DNA from: Bradyrhizobium viridifuturi
GTDB lineage: Bacteria; Pseudomonadota; Alphaproteobacteria; Rhizobiales; Xanthobacteraceae
Length of the DNA: 64,000 nt
Assembly: GCF_001238275.1 (NCBI RefSeq)
Contig: NZ_LGTB01000047.1
Location: 1-64,000 of the forward strand
Direction: 5' to 3'
Under the pieces are notes generated by a model. It did not search any database, was not told the origin of the DNA, and worked only from the letters and a program-made list of their open reading frames with translations. Of the stretch, positions 1 through 8,132 are shown one piece after another; the first letter of the stretch is position 1; every line of letters starts with the position of its first letter. Made by a program: the position numbers and the translations under genes.

Positions 1-353
1 CGAGCCGCCGAAGGCACCGCCGCCGCTGCGCGCGCCCCGAGCGTGCCGTGACGCCGCCGCCACCGCCTCCCCCGGCTCCGCCGCCGATCGCAACCCAGGC
101 GCCGCCGGCCGCACCCGCGGCATCGAACGCCGATGCCAATCTCGCCGAGATGGCGCAGCGGCTCGAGGCGGCCCTGCGCCGCCCGACCGGTGCCGGCGAG
201 ACCGTCGCGCCGCCGGTTGCGCCCGAGGCGCCGCCGGTCCGCGCGCCGCGCAGCGAACCGTCAGCCCCGCCCGCCGGCGGACAGAAGAGCGGGTTCGAGA
301 ACCTCGAGGACGAGATGGCATCGCTGCTCGGCCGACCGAAGAATCCTTCGTGA
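1..353 (+). CDS. fliO: Flagellar biosynthetic protein FliO, C-terminal part (cut by window edge)
   Basis: The frame is open from base 3, so the gene begins upstream of the window. What is visible is the cytoplasmic tail: a proline/alanine-rich linker, then a short acidic helix ending in 'DEMASLLGRP', which resembles the C-terminus of rhizobial FliO proteins. The last four bases overlap the fliP start codon, so the two genes are translationally coupled. FliO helps assemble the FliP/Q/R export gate in the inner membrane. The GTG at 48 could start a small ORF, but the open upstream frame and the context favour a truncated fliO. The membrane segment is outside the window, so the call rests mainly on position and tail. 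Confidence 0.72.
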   Translation, partial: SRRRHRRRCARPERAVTPPPPPPPAPPPIATQAPPAAPAASNADANLAEMAQRLEAALRRPTGAGETVAPPVAPEAPPVRAPRSEPSAPPAGGQKSGFENLEDEMASLLGRPKNPS

Positions 354-1102
354 GGTTCGGGGCCGTCCCGCGTAGAGTTTTTTTCATCGCTGTCCTGATC
401 GCCGCCGGATCCTTCGCCGATCCGGCGATGGCGCAGGACATCTCCATCAATCTCGGCGGCGGCAATGGCGGCGTGACCGAGCGCGCGATCCAGCTGATCG
501 CGCTGCTCACGGTGCTGTCGATCGCGCCGTCGATCCTGGTCATGATGACGTCGTTCACGCGCATCGTGGTCGTGCTCTCGCTGCTGCGCACCGCGCTCGG
601 CACCGCAACGGCGCCGCCGAACTCGGTGATGATCGCGCTCGCGATGTTCCTCACCGCCTTCGTGATGGGCCCGGTGCTGCAGAAATCCTATGACGACGGC
701 ATCAAGCCGCTGGTCGCCAACCAGATCGGCGTCGAGGAGGCGTTGCAGCGCGCCTCGGTGCCGTTGCGCGGTTTCATGCAGAAGAACGTCCGCGAGAAGG
801 ATTTGAAGTTGTTCATGGACCTCTCCGGCGAGCCGCCGCCGGCGACGCCCGAGGAGATGTCGCTGCGCATCCTGGTGCCGGCCTTCATGATCTCCGAGCT
901 GAAGCGCGCCTTCGAGATCGGCTTCCTGCTGTTTCTGCCATTCCTGATCATCGACCTCGTGGTCGCTTCCGTCCTGATGTCGATGGGCATGATGATGCTG
1001 CCGCCGGTCGTGGTGTCGCTGCCGTTCAAGCTGATCTTCTTCGTCCTGGTCGACGGCTGGGCGCTGGTCGCCGGCAGCCTGGTGCAGAGTTACGGGGGGT
1101 AG
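350..1102 (+). CDS. fliP: Flagellar type III export gate protein FliP
   Basis: FliP forms the core channel of the flagellar type III export apparatus with FliQ and FliR in the inner membrane. The 250-residue product is full length for the family. It has an N-terminal signal-like hydrophobic segment ending near 'AMAQ' (residue 29), then membrane helices around residues 45-70 and 85-105. A soluble loop carries 'VPLRGFMQKN', followed by the strongly conserved 'ILVPAFMISELKRAFEIGF' stretch and two C-terminal helices with 'MGMMMLPP'. These are the classical FliP signatures. It overlaps fliO by 4 bp. The next flagellar genes on this strand are not adjacent, so fliP ends this operon. Confidence 0.97.
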   Translation: MRFGAVPRRVFFIAVLIAAGSFADPAMAQDISINLGGGNGGVTERAIQLIALLTVLSIAPSILVMMTSFTRIVVVLSLLRTALGTATAPPNSVMIALAMFLTAFVMGPVLQKSYDDGIKPLVANQIGVEEALQRASVPLRGFMQKNVREKDLKLFMDLSGEPPPATPEEMSLRILVPAFMISELKRAFEIGFLLFLPFLIIDLVVASVLMSMGMMMLPPVVVSLPFKLIFFVLVDGWALVAGSLVQSYGG

Positions 1103-1187
1103 CCCCGCGTAACATTCATGGCCTGTCGGCTGGATCGGCGGTGCCGTTGCACTATCATGCGCGGCACCGCATCCAGGGAGCCGCGCC

Positions 1188-2075
1188 GTGCAGCAGCCAT
1201 TCGACCGCGCCGCAGAAGACCTCGGTAACGCCATCCATCTCGAGCACGTCAACGTGCAGGTGCCCGACCAGCGCCTCGCCACGCTGTTCTACGTCGCCGG
1301 CGTCGGGCTGACCCGCGATCCCTATCTGATGGTGTCCGACAGCAACATGTGGGTGAATGCCGGCCGCAGCCAGTTTCATCTGCCGAGCGGCCGGCCGCAG
1401 GTGCTGCGCGGCCACACGGGAATCGTGATCGCTGGAAGGCAAGCCCTGCTCGCGAGGCTCGCCGCGGTCGCCCCCAAGCTCGAAGGCACCGCGTTCAGCT
1501 ATCGCGAGCACAACGATCACGTCGAGGCCATCTGCCCGTGGGGCAACCGCCTGCGCTGCTTTGAACCGGACGCCGAACGGTTCGGACGGATCGCGCTCGG
1601 CATGCCCTATGTCGAATTCGACGTGCCGCGCGGCACTGCTGAAGCGATCAGCCGGTTCTATCCCGAGATCATGGGCATCCCCGCCAGCGTCGCGAACGGC
1701 AACGGAGCTGTCGCACGGGCGAAGGTCGGCAAGGACCAGTATCTGCAATTCCGCGAGACCGACCAGGCGCAAGGCGAGTTCGACGGCCATCACGTCCAGA
1801 TCTACATCACGGACTTCTCGGGCCCCTACAAGCGGCTGCGCGAACGCAATCTGGTCTCGCGCGAGGACAATCAGTACCAGTACCGCTTCTGCGACATCGT
1901 CGATCCCGCCAATGGACGGCATCTGTTCACCGTCGAGCACGAGGTGCGCAGCGCCACCCATCCGATGTATCTGCGCCCGCTGGTCAACCGTAATCCTGAT
2001 CAGACCAACCGCACCTTCGCCAACGGCTACGACCAGGCGCCGTGGGCGATGGGGCCGGACCAGTACGACGGTTGA
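1188..2075 (+). CDS. VOC (glyoxalase/bleomycin-resistance fold) family protein
   Basis: The 295-residue protein has two tandem vicinal-oxygen-chelate-like halves. The first opens with 'HLEHVNVQVPD' near residue 18 and the second with 'GMPYVEFDVP' near residue 140, as expected for beta-alpha-beta-beta-beta modules. Metal ligands cannot be assigned by eye: His/Glu candidates occur at 'HLEH' and 'HHVQIYI', but the glyoxalase I pattern is incomplete. Substrate is unknown. The PLP-dependent enzyme gene follows 53 bp downstream on the same strand, so the two may form a small catabolic operon. The start at 1188 follows a purine-rich stretch about 20 bp upstream and is the first ATG or GTG in frame with family-like sequence. 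Confidence 0.75.
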   Translation: MQQPFDRAAEDLGNAIHLEHVNVQVPDQRLATLFYVAGVGLTRDPYLMVSDSNMWVNAGRSQFHLPSGRPQVLRGHTGIVIAGRQALLARLAAVAPKLEGTAFSYREHNDHVEAICPWGNRLRCFEPDAERFGRIALGMPYVEFDVPRGTAEAISRFYPEIMGIPASVANGNGAVARAKVGKDQYLQFRETDQAQGEFDGHHVQIYITDFSGPYKRLRERNLVSREDNQYQYRFCDIVDPANGRHLFTVEHEVRSATHPMYLRPLVNRNPDQTNRTFANGYDQAPWAMGPDQYDG

Positions 2076-2128
2076 GCGCCCGCATCTCCGCGTCACGCCA
2101 TCACTGCAAATTCCAGCAACGAGACGAC

Positions 2129-3280
2129 ATGCTTCCCTCCCAGCGCCACCTGTTCGAGATCCCACGCGAGGTCTGCTACCTGAACTCGGCGTCCTACAGC
2201 CCGTTGCCGCTCAAGACGCTGGACGCCGGCCGCATGGCAGTCGGGCGCAAGGGCCAGCCCTGGCGGATCGAAGCCGATTTTGCCGCTCGCCAGCATGAAC
2301 GTGCCCGCAGCGCGGCGGCCCGCCTGATCAATGCCGATCCGAATGACGTCGCACTGATCCCCGCGATCAGCTATGGCGTCGCGACTGTGGCGAAGGCGCT
2401 GACCGTTCCGCGCGGCACCCGCGTCGTCGTGCTGGAGAACGATCACTCGTCGCCGGTGCTGGAATGGCACGCCCGCGCCGAGACGCACGGGTTCGTCGTC
2501 GACACCGTGCGGCAACCTACCGACGGCGACTGGACATCGGCGGTGCTCGCAACGGTCGAGCGCCCGGGCGCGCCGCCGGTCGGCCTTGCCTCGATCTCCT
2601 CGGTGCACTGGTCGGACGGCGGCATGATCGACGTCGATCGAGTGCAAGCCGTGCTGCGCCGACAGGGGGCGATGTTCGTCATCGACGCGACGCAGAGCGC
2701 CGGTGTCGTGGCGATGGACGTGACGAAGCTCGATCCGGATGCGGTGATCTTCCCGACCTACAAATGGCTGATCGGCCCCTACGGCCGCGCCTTCCTCTAT
2801 ATCGCAAAACGCCACCAGAACGGCGTGCCGCTGGAGCAGACCTCCGCCGGCCGTCGCAACGTCAACTCCGAGAACCCGGTTTATTTCGGCGATCTCGCCT
2901 ATGTCGACAATGCCCGCCGCTACGACATGGGCGAGCGCGATCATTTCATCACGCTGGAAATGGCCTCGATCGGCATGGAGATGATGGCCGAATGGGGCGC
3001 CGCCGCCGTCAGCGAGCGGCTCGCGATGCTGACGCAGCGGATCGCCGAGGGCGTCCGTGATCTCGGGCTCGACGTGCCGGCGCAGGGCGTGCGCGCGCCG
3101 CACATCCTGAGCCTTGGAATCGCCGGCGGCATCCCGAAGGAGCTGATCGCGCGGCTTGCCGCCGAGAACATCCACGTCGCGCTGCGGTTGGGGCGGATGC
3201 GGATCTCGCCGCACGTCTTCAACGACGAGGCCGATCTCGACCGCCTCGTCGCCGCATTGAGCAAGGCGCTGCGTGGCTAG
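2129..3280 (+). CDS. Class V aminotransferase-fold PLP-dependent enzyme
   Basis: A 383-residue fold-type I enzyme of the cysteine desulfurase/aminotransferase V superfamily. Visible features are the N-terminal 'YLNSASYSPLP' substrate loop (residues 17-27), the PLP-ring Asp in 'VIDATQSAG' (D186, Q189), and the Schiff-base lysine in 'FPTYKWLIGPYG' (K212). It lacks an obvious catalytic Cys loop, so kynureninase-like, aminotransferase or isopenicillin-N-epimerase-like activity is as likely as desulfurase. The longer frame from 2042 is open, but the ATG at 2129 gives the normal family N-terminus. It follows the VOC gene and overlaps the end of the convergent MFS gene by 4 bp. Confidence 0.86.
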   Translation: MLPSQRHLFEIPREVCYLNSASYSPLPLKTLDAGRMAVGRKGQPWRIEADFAARQHERARSAAARLINADPNDVALIPAISYGVATVAKALTVPRGTRVVVLENDHSSPVLEWHARAETHGFVVDTVRQPTDGDWTSAVLATVERPGAPPVGLASISSVHWSDGGMIDVDRVQAVLRRQGAMFVIDATQSAGVVAMDVTKLDPDAVIFPTYKWLIGPYGRAFLYIAKRHQNGVPLEQTSAGRRNVNSENPVYFGDLAYVDNARRYDMGERDHFITLEMASIGMEMMAEWGAAAVSERLAMLTQRIAEGVRDLGLDVPAQGVRAPHILSLGIAGGIPKELIARLAAENIHVALRLGRMRISPHVFNDEADLDRLVAALSKALRG

Positions 3281-4518
3281 CTGAACTCGCGCCCTCGCGC
3301 GACGACGCTGAACAATTCAATCGCGAGCGCTGCGGCCACGCCGGCCGCGCCGATCAGGAACAGCAGCGCATAGTCGCCGCCGCTCTGCGCGAACAGATAA
3401 GACAGGCCGTAGGCGGCCGCCGCCTGGAACAGCGCGAACGTCGTGGTGGCCTGCGCCCAAGCCGAGCGCTGGCTCGCGGCGGAATGCGGGATCAGTTCGT
3501 GGATGCGGCCGATCACCAGCGGCACGATCCCGGGTGTGAAGCCGCCGACGATGAGGCTCGACACGATCATCGCAGCAGGCGCGTTCGTGACCGCGGGCAT
3601 CGCGACCGCGACCGCCTCGATCAGGAACGCCGCGCGCAGCGCCGCCGCGAAGCCGGCGCGATCGGCGAGATGTCCCGTCAGCAGCGGGCCGACCACGGCG
3701 CCGATGCCATACAGCACCCAGTAGTACGATCCTGCCGCGATCCCCTGCCCGAGACCACGGGCGACGAAATCGACCAGGAACACCATGTGCGGCACCAGCG
3801 CCAGCGCATTGAGGCCGTATTCCACGCACAGCGCGATCACCAGCGGCGAGCGCACGCCGTGCGCCGCGATGTGCGCCTCGGCTGCACCATGCGCGGCAGG
3901 CGCCTCGGCAGGCCACGCCTTCCAGCTGATCAAGGTCAACACCGCGGACAGCACGCCGAGGCCGTACCAGGCCTGCTTGACGCCCTGTTGCAGCAGCAGC
4001 GGCACCAGCGTGCCAGAGGCTGCGACGCCGAGGCCAACGCCGGCGAAGATCACGCCACCGATCAGGCCGCGCTTGCTTGGCGCGGTGTGCGGCAGGATCG
4101 CGGTCGCCGCCAGCACCATGATCACGCCGCCGCTGATCCCGGCGAGGAAGCGGAATCCGAAGAACCAGATGAACGAGATCGGCACCGCGCAGGCGAAGCA
4201 GGTGACGGCGGCCAGCAGCATCATGCCGCGCAGCGCCCACACCGAGCCGATCCGCGCGCCGAGGTCACGCGCGATCAGCGCGCCGGCGAGGTAGCCGGCC
4301 AGGTTGGCGGCGCCGAGATAGACCGCTTCCGCCGGCGTGAACCACTTCGCCGCGATCAATGCAGGGATCAGCGGCGTGTAGGCGAAGCGCGCCAGTCCAA
4401 GCCCGACCAGCGAGGCACAAAGCCCTGCGGCGGCTGACAGCCACAGCGGCCCACCCGCATCGCGATGCGGCCCGGCACGATGGCGCCGATCATGATCGAC
4501 ATTGGCTGACATGGACAT
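3277..4518 (-). CDS. YbfB/YjiJ-family MFS transporter
   Basis: A 413-residue major facilitator with twelve predicted membrane segments. The first helix contains 'LGLARFAYTPLIPALI', the hallmark opening of the YbfB/YjiJ group (a predicted permease family). The cytoplasmic loop 2-3 is 'ARDLGARIGSVWALRG', and helix 4 contains 'FRFLAGISGGVIMVL'. The N-terminus is a His/Arg-rich extension of about 25 residues with two possible starts (MSM). Substrate is unknown; members are generally proposed to be drug or metabolite exporters. It is last of a minus-strand series after the tautomerase and SDR genes and may share transcription with them, although a gap of about 120 bp leaves room for its own promoter. 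Confidence 0.86.
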   Translation of the reverse strand: MSMSANVDHDRRHRAGPHRDAGGPLWLSAAAGLCASLVGLGLARFAYTPLIPALIAAKWFTPAEAVYLGAANLAGYLAGALIARDLGARIGSVWALRGMMLLAAVTCFACAVPISFIWFFGFRFLAGISGGVIMVLAATAILPHTAPSKRGLIGGVIFAGVGLGVAASGTLVPLLLQQGVKQAWYGLGVLSAVLTLISWKAWPAEAPAAHGAAEAHIAAHGVRSPLVIALCVEYGLNALALVPHMVFLVDFVARGLGQGIAAGSYYWVLYGIGAVVGPLLTGHLADRAGFAAALRAAFLIEAVAVAMPAVTNAPAAMIVSSLIVGGFTPGIVPLVIGRIHELIPHSAASQRSAWAQATTTFALFQAAAAYGLSYLFAQSGGDYALLFLIGAAGVAAALAIELFSVVARGREFS

Positions 4519-4638
4519 CGCAGTAGGCCCTCCGGCCGTTCGTGAAAAATGATTAGTTGCGATCGCAGCAATCGCTCGCAGCGATCACTGCTCACCTCTC
4601 CCGATCGGAGAGGTGCAGGGCTCTTCTGGTGAAGGCCG

Positions 4639-4881
4639 TCAGCGGCAAGAAGCTGCAGCTGCAAGCTTCCTGCGATATTCCAGCGCGGGAAGGCCGCCCC
4701 AGCCCCAATTGTCGGTGTCGACTTCCTCGATGACGACGAAGGTCGATTCCAGGGGCTTGCCGAGCACGTCGCGCAGCAACTCGCTGGCGCCCTTGATCAG
4801 AGCGGCCTTCTCCGCCGGCGTGGTGGACGACGCACCGGGCGTCGTCCCCTCACGCGTGACCTGGATGGTGACGATAGGCAT
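4639..4881 (-). CDS. 4-oxalocrotonate tautomerase-like enzyme
   Basis: An 80-residue member of the tautomerase superfamily. After removal of the initiator Met, the catalytic Pro1 is exposed (MPIVTIQVTREG), followed by the characteristic 'EKAALIKGASELLRDVLGKP' helix and the 'TFVVIEEVDTDNWGWGG' strand-turn. These enzymes ketonise enols or dehalogenate small acids using the N-terminal proline as base. The gene lies 18 bp downstream of the SDR gene on the same strand, suggesting a shared operon and perhaps a shared substrate. The call at family level is secure; the substrate is not deducible. Confidence 0.88.
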   Translation of the reverse strand: MPIVTIQVTREGTTPGASSTTPAEKAALIKGASELLRDVLGKPLESTFVVIEEVDTDNWGWGGLPALEYRRKLAAAASCR

Positions 4882-4899
4882 GACTGTCTCCCGATCGCT

Positions 4900-5610
4900 T
4901 CAGTGCCCGGCGCTCTGGCCGCCGTCGACATGCAAGATCTCGCCGGTGACGAAGCCCGCGTTCTCCAGGAACAGCACCGCGTCGACGATGTCCTTCGCCT
5001 CGCCCATCCGGCCGACCGGATGTTGCCTGGCGAGGAAGTCGAGCGTCGCAGGCGGGTGCATCGGCGTCTTGATCACGCCGGGCGAGACCGCATTCACGCG
5101 GATGCCCTTGGCGGCGTATTCAATGGCAAGCGACTTGGTCGCGGCATTCAGGCCGCCCTTGGTCAGCGACGCGAGCACCGAGGGCACGTTGCTGTTGGCA
5201 TGATCGACCAGGCTGGTCGTGATCTGCACGATGTGTCCCGATCCCTGCTTCTCCATCTCCCTGGCGACACGGCGGGTGATGTAGAAGAAGCCGTTGAGGT
5301 TGGTCGCGAGCACCGCGGCGTAGTCCTGGTCGGTGTAATCGGTGAACGGCTTGGCGACGAAGATGCCGGCATTGTTGACCAGCGTGTCGATCCGGCCGAA
5401 ATGCCCAAGCGCCTGCTTGACGATGCGCTCGGCAACCTCGGGATCGCCGATGTCACCCGGCACGGCCAGAACATCGAGGTCCGACGACGGCTTGATGTTG
5501 CGGGAGTTAGCGACGACGCGCCAGTTGCGGTTGCGATAACCCTTCAGGATCGCCTCGCCGAGGCCCTGCGACGCACCGGTGATGATGGCAACCTTCTGCT
5601 CTGCACCCAT
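4900..5610 (-). CDS. SDR-family oxidoreductase lacking the catalytic tyrosine
   Basis: A 236-residue classical-length short-chain dehydrogenase/reductase. The cofactor motif 'TGASQGLG' (residues 11-18), the 'NNAG' motif (79-82) and the C-terminal 'GEILHVDGGQSAGH' are normal. The catalytic Ser is present in 'TTS' (S133) and the Lys of YxxxK is present (K151), but the Tyr position is alanine (A147, in 'VLASLTKGG'). An atypical SDR subgroup with this substitution probably exists, so this may be a conserved variant rather than damage. It is encoded directly upstream of the tautomerase. A LysR gene on the same strand lies 188 bp upstream and is its likely regulator. Confidence 0.88.
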   Translation of the reverse strand: MGAEQKVAIITGASQGLGEAILKGYRNRNWRVVANSRNIKPSSDLDVLAVPGDIGDPEVAERIVKQALGHFGRIDTLVNNAGIFVAKPFTDYTDQDYAAVLATNLNGFFYITRRVAREMEKQGSGHIVQITTSLVDHANSNVPSVLASLTKGGLNAATKSLAIEYAAKGIRVNAVSPGVIKTPMHPPATLDFLARQHPVGRMGEAKDIVDAVLFLENAGFVTGEILHVDGGQSAGH

Positions 5611-5798
5611 GATTCCTCTCCATCCGTTGCTGAAGCGACGCAGCGCCGCTTCGATGGAGAGGAACCTAGATACATCCGCATTCCGCGCGAATGGCCGCTA
5701 TTCGGCAGACACTCTTCCGCGGCGCGAACGAATGAGCACGGCCCGGGGAAAGAAAGTAAGAGACGGCTCCATCGTGCTTGGCTTCATCGGGTCTTGGC

Positions 5799-6740
5799 TC
5801 ATCGGGTCTTGGCGCCGGCCTTGCTGGCCTCGCGCGACAACCGCTCGAAATAGCGCTTCAGCTTTGGCGCCGCGAAGTCGACGAAGGCGCGCACCTTCGG
5901 CACGTCGAAGCGGCCCTGCGGCGCCAAGAAATGCACCGGCAGCGGCGGATGCTCGTCCTTGGCAAGCAGGATCCGCAGCCGCCCGTCACGGATCTCCTCG
6001 GCGATGTGGTACGAGAACAACCGCGTGACGCCGTACCCCTCGCTGGCCGACGCAACCGCTGCCCGCACCGTGTTGACGACCAGCCGTGGCGTGAACTGGA
6101 CCGCACGCGCGATCTTCGACTTCGCGGCCGGCGGAAAGCTCCAGGAGTCGAGACCAAAATGCGTCATCGCGATGATCTGGTGCTTCGCCAGATCGGCCGG
6201 CTCGCCGATCAGGGGATGCCCCGCGAGATAGCCCGGCGACGCCGCGACCACGCGGCGCACCTCGCCGAGCTTGATGGCGACGAAATTGGAATCGGAGAGA
6301 TGCGCGATGCGGAGCGCAACGTCGAAGCCTTCGTCGATCAGATTGACGGTGCGATCGAGCATCACGAGCCGCACCGTCACCGCCGGATGGTCCGCCATGA
6401 AGGCGTCGAGCACCGGCCGCAGCACGTCCTCGCCCACGACGATCGGCGCGGTGATGGTCAGCGTGCCGCGCGGCGCGGCCCGTTCGCCGCCGGCCGAGAT
6501 GTCGGCTTCCTCGAGCTCGCTGAGGATACGTCGGCACGCCGCCGCATAGCGCTGGCCGGTATCGCTCAGCTTCAGCGACCGCGTGGTGCGATGAAGCAGC
6601 TCGGCGCCGACGTGATGCTCGAGGAACGCAATCGCCCGGCTGACCGCCGCCGGCGATCGCCGCAGCTTGCGGCCCGCACCGGCAAGGCTGCCCTCGTCGA
6701 CCGCCGCGACGAAGACCTTCATGGCGTCGATGCGGTCCAT
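5799..6740 (-). CDS. LysR-family transcriptional regulator
   Basis: A 313-residue LTTR. The N-terminal winged HTH is seen in 'MKVFVAAVDEGSLAGAGRKL' and 'SPAAVSRAIAFLE', with 'LLHRTTRSLKLSDTG' closing the DNA-binding domain. Residues from about 90 onward form the periplasmic-binding-protein-like effector domain ('GTLTITAPIVVGEDVL'). This arrangement resembles the CrgA/YhjC-like LTTR subgroup. It is transcribed in the same direction as the SDR-tautomerase genes rather than divergently, so regulation of that group is inferred from proximity only. The effector cannot be read from sequence. Confidence 0.92.
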   Translation of the reverse strand: MDRIDAMKVFVAAVDEGSLAGAGRKLRRSPAAVSRAIAFLEHHVGAELLHRTTRSLKLSDTGQRYAAACRRILSELEEADISAGGERAAPRGTLTITAPIVVGEDVLRPVLDAFMADHPAVTVRLVMLDRTVNLIDEGFDVALRIAHLSDSNFVAIKLGEVRRVVAASPGYLAGHPLIGEPADLAKHQIIAMTHFGLDSWSFPPAAKSKIARAVQFTPRLVVNTVRAAVASASEGYGVTRLFSYHIAEEIRDGRLRILLAKDEHPPLPVHFLAPQGRFDVPKVRAFVDFAAPKLKRYFERLSREASKAGAKTR

Positions 6741-6765
6741 CGGTCCCCCCGCTTCGCCGCCGCCG

Positions 6766-7002
6766 CTAACCCTTTACATCGTATTGCTTGCTGAGGTGGT
6801 CGCCGATCTGCACCAGCATCGCGACGCATTCGGGATAGCCGGGCCTCGCCACCGTCGCCTCGTTGGCGCTGGCGCGGAATTCCCAGCTGTCGCCGTCGCG
6901 CAGCACGGAAATGTCGATGCCGTCGGGGCAGTCGGCATGCACCTTCAGCTCGGCCCGCGCCATCGCGATGAGTTCGGCTTCGGTCTTGATCGGCTTGCTC
7001 AT
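6766..7002 (-). CDS. Conserved small hypothetical protein
   Basis: A 78-residue soluble protein with no membrane segment and no motif I recognise. It has an N-terminal helix 'AELIAMARAELKVHADCP', a central strand-rich part 'ISVLRDGDSWEFRA', and a C-terminal helix 'VAMLVQIGDHLSKQYDVKG'. The initiator ATG at 7002 is preceded on the minus strand by a purine-rich GGAGGA-like stretch at the expected distance, supporting translation. It lies 25 bp upstream of the LysR gene and may be cotranscribed. Many rhizobial genomes carry proteins of this size and pattern without assigned function. Confidence 0.62.
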   Translation of the reverse strand: MSKPIKTEAELIAMARAELKVHADCPDGIDISVLRDGDSWEFRASANEATVARPGYPECVAMLVQIGDHLSKQYDVKG

Positions 7003-7271
7003 GTGACGACGTCCTCCCGGCTGGCAATATCAGCCATGGTTGCCGAATTGGCAGCAGGATGTCGAGAGCGCGAACGCGATCACGACCTCTTGCAATTGAC
7101 AAATCGCACCTCCCCGGCGAACATTCGGCCGGGTCGATACCACCTGCCGCTTGCACCCCGCCCGGGGACGGTGAATGTATCAAGCCGGTTTCAGGCTTCC
7201 TTTGCCCGCACGAACGGGTCAGCAACGCACGCCCCTGACGCTTTCCGTTCGTCGATGCAGAGGACCAATCC

Positions 7272-8120
7272 ATGCGCGACTTCCGTGATGCCAAGGCCAT
7301 GGCGCAGACGCTGCGCGAAACGCTCGGCGCCAAATCGATCCCCCTCACCCACAGCGACAGCCTGGAGCTGATCGCCAGGCTGTTCGGTCAGCGCGACTGG
7401 AACACGCTGGCGGCGCGGATACAGGCTGCCGGGCCGCCAAGCATGTCGGCCCAGGCCGCCGCAGACCCCGCTGCGGAATCACCGCCGATCGCGGCGCGGC
7501 AGGAGATCGCCGTCGATCCAGCCGCGCTCGATCATTATTCCGGGTTCTACCAGCTCAATGACCGCGCCGTGTTCACGGTGACGCCCGATGGACATCATCT
7601 GATGATGCAGCTCACAGGACAGCGCGCGGTGCGGTTCTTTGCCGAGAGCCCAACCGAATTCTTCGCCAAGATCGTCGATGCGCAAGTCAGCTTCGTCGTC
7701 GGACCGGACGGACGGGCCACCTCGCTGGTTCTGCATCAGAACGGCAGCGATATTCCTATGGCGCGCATCGACGCCGCAACGGCAACGAAGATCGCCGATC
7801 AGACGGCGGAGCGCGTCAAGCACCAGTCAGCCAGCCCTGGAACCGAAGCTGCGCTTCATCGCCTGATCGATGGGATCGCATCGGGGAAGCCCGATTACAA
7901 CGCGATGAGCCCGGCGCTGGCGGCGGCCACCCGCAAGCAAATGCAGTGGCTCCAGCCTCTCGCGGACCTCGGCAACATCCAGTCGATCCGCTTTCTCGGT
8001 GTCGGCGAACAGGGCGAAGACGTCTACAGCGTCAGGCAGGACAACGGAGCCACGCACTGGCGTATTGCGCTCGACGACAAGGGGATCATTTCCTCGGCGT
8101 GGGTGACGCCTGGACCGTAG
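7272..8120 (+). CDS. Glyoxalase-superfamily N-terminal domain protein with DUF3471-like C-terminal part
   Basis: A 282-residue cytoplasmic protein with two parts. Residues 1-52 ('AKAMAQTLRETLG...HSDSLELIARLFGQRDWNTLAARI') match the short helical domain that annotators label glyoxalase superfamily, found as an N-terminal module in many alphaproteobacterial proteins. Residues about 80-170 ('LDHYSGFYQLNDRAVFTVTPDGHHLMMQLTG') look like the beta-rich domain often found at the C-terminus of serine beta-lactamase-like proteins. Residues 185-282 form a further alpha-beta part. No catalytic serine or signal peptide is visible. Function is unknown; the domain assignments are from pattern recognition only. 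Confidence 0.65.
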   Translation: MRDFRDAKAMAQTLRETLGAKSIPLTHSDSLELIARLFGQRDWNTLAARIQAAGPPSMSAQAAADPAAESPPIAARQEIAVDPAALDHYSGFYQLNDRAVFTVTPDGHHLMMQLTGQRAVRFFAESPTEFFAKIVDAQVSFVVGPDGRATSLVLHQNGSDIPMARIDAATATKIADQTAERVKHQSASPGTEAALHRLIDGIASGKPDYNAMSPALAAATRKQMQWLQPLADLGNIQSIRFLGVGEQGEDVYSVRQDNGATHWRIALDDKGIISSAWVTPGP

Positions 8121-8132
8121 CAGCCTGCGCTG

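Noticed and set aside
48..353. Separate small proline-rich gene starting at GTG 48
   Set aside because: The frame is open to the window edge and the tail matches FliO; the position directly before fliP makes truncated fliO the better call.
2464..2478. TGGCACG string inside the PLP enzyme gene
   Set aside because: No GC at the required ten-base spacing, and it lies in the middle of a coding sequence with no gene behind it.
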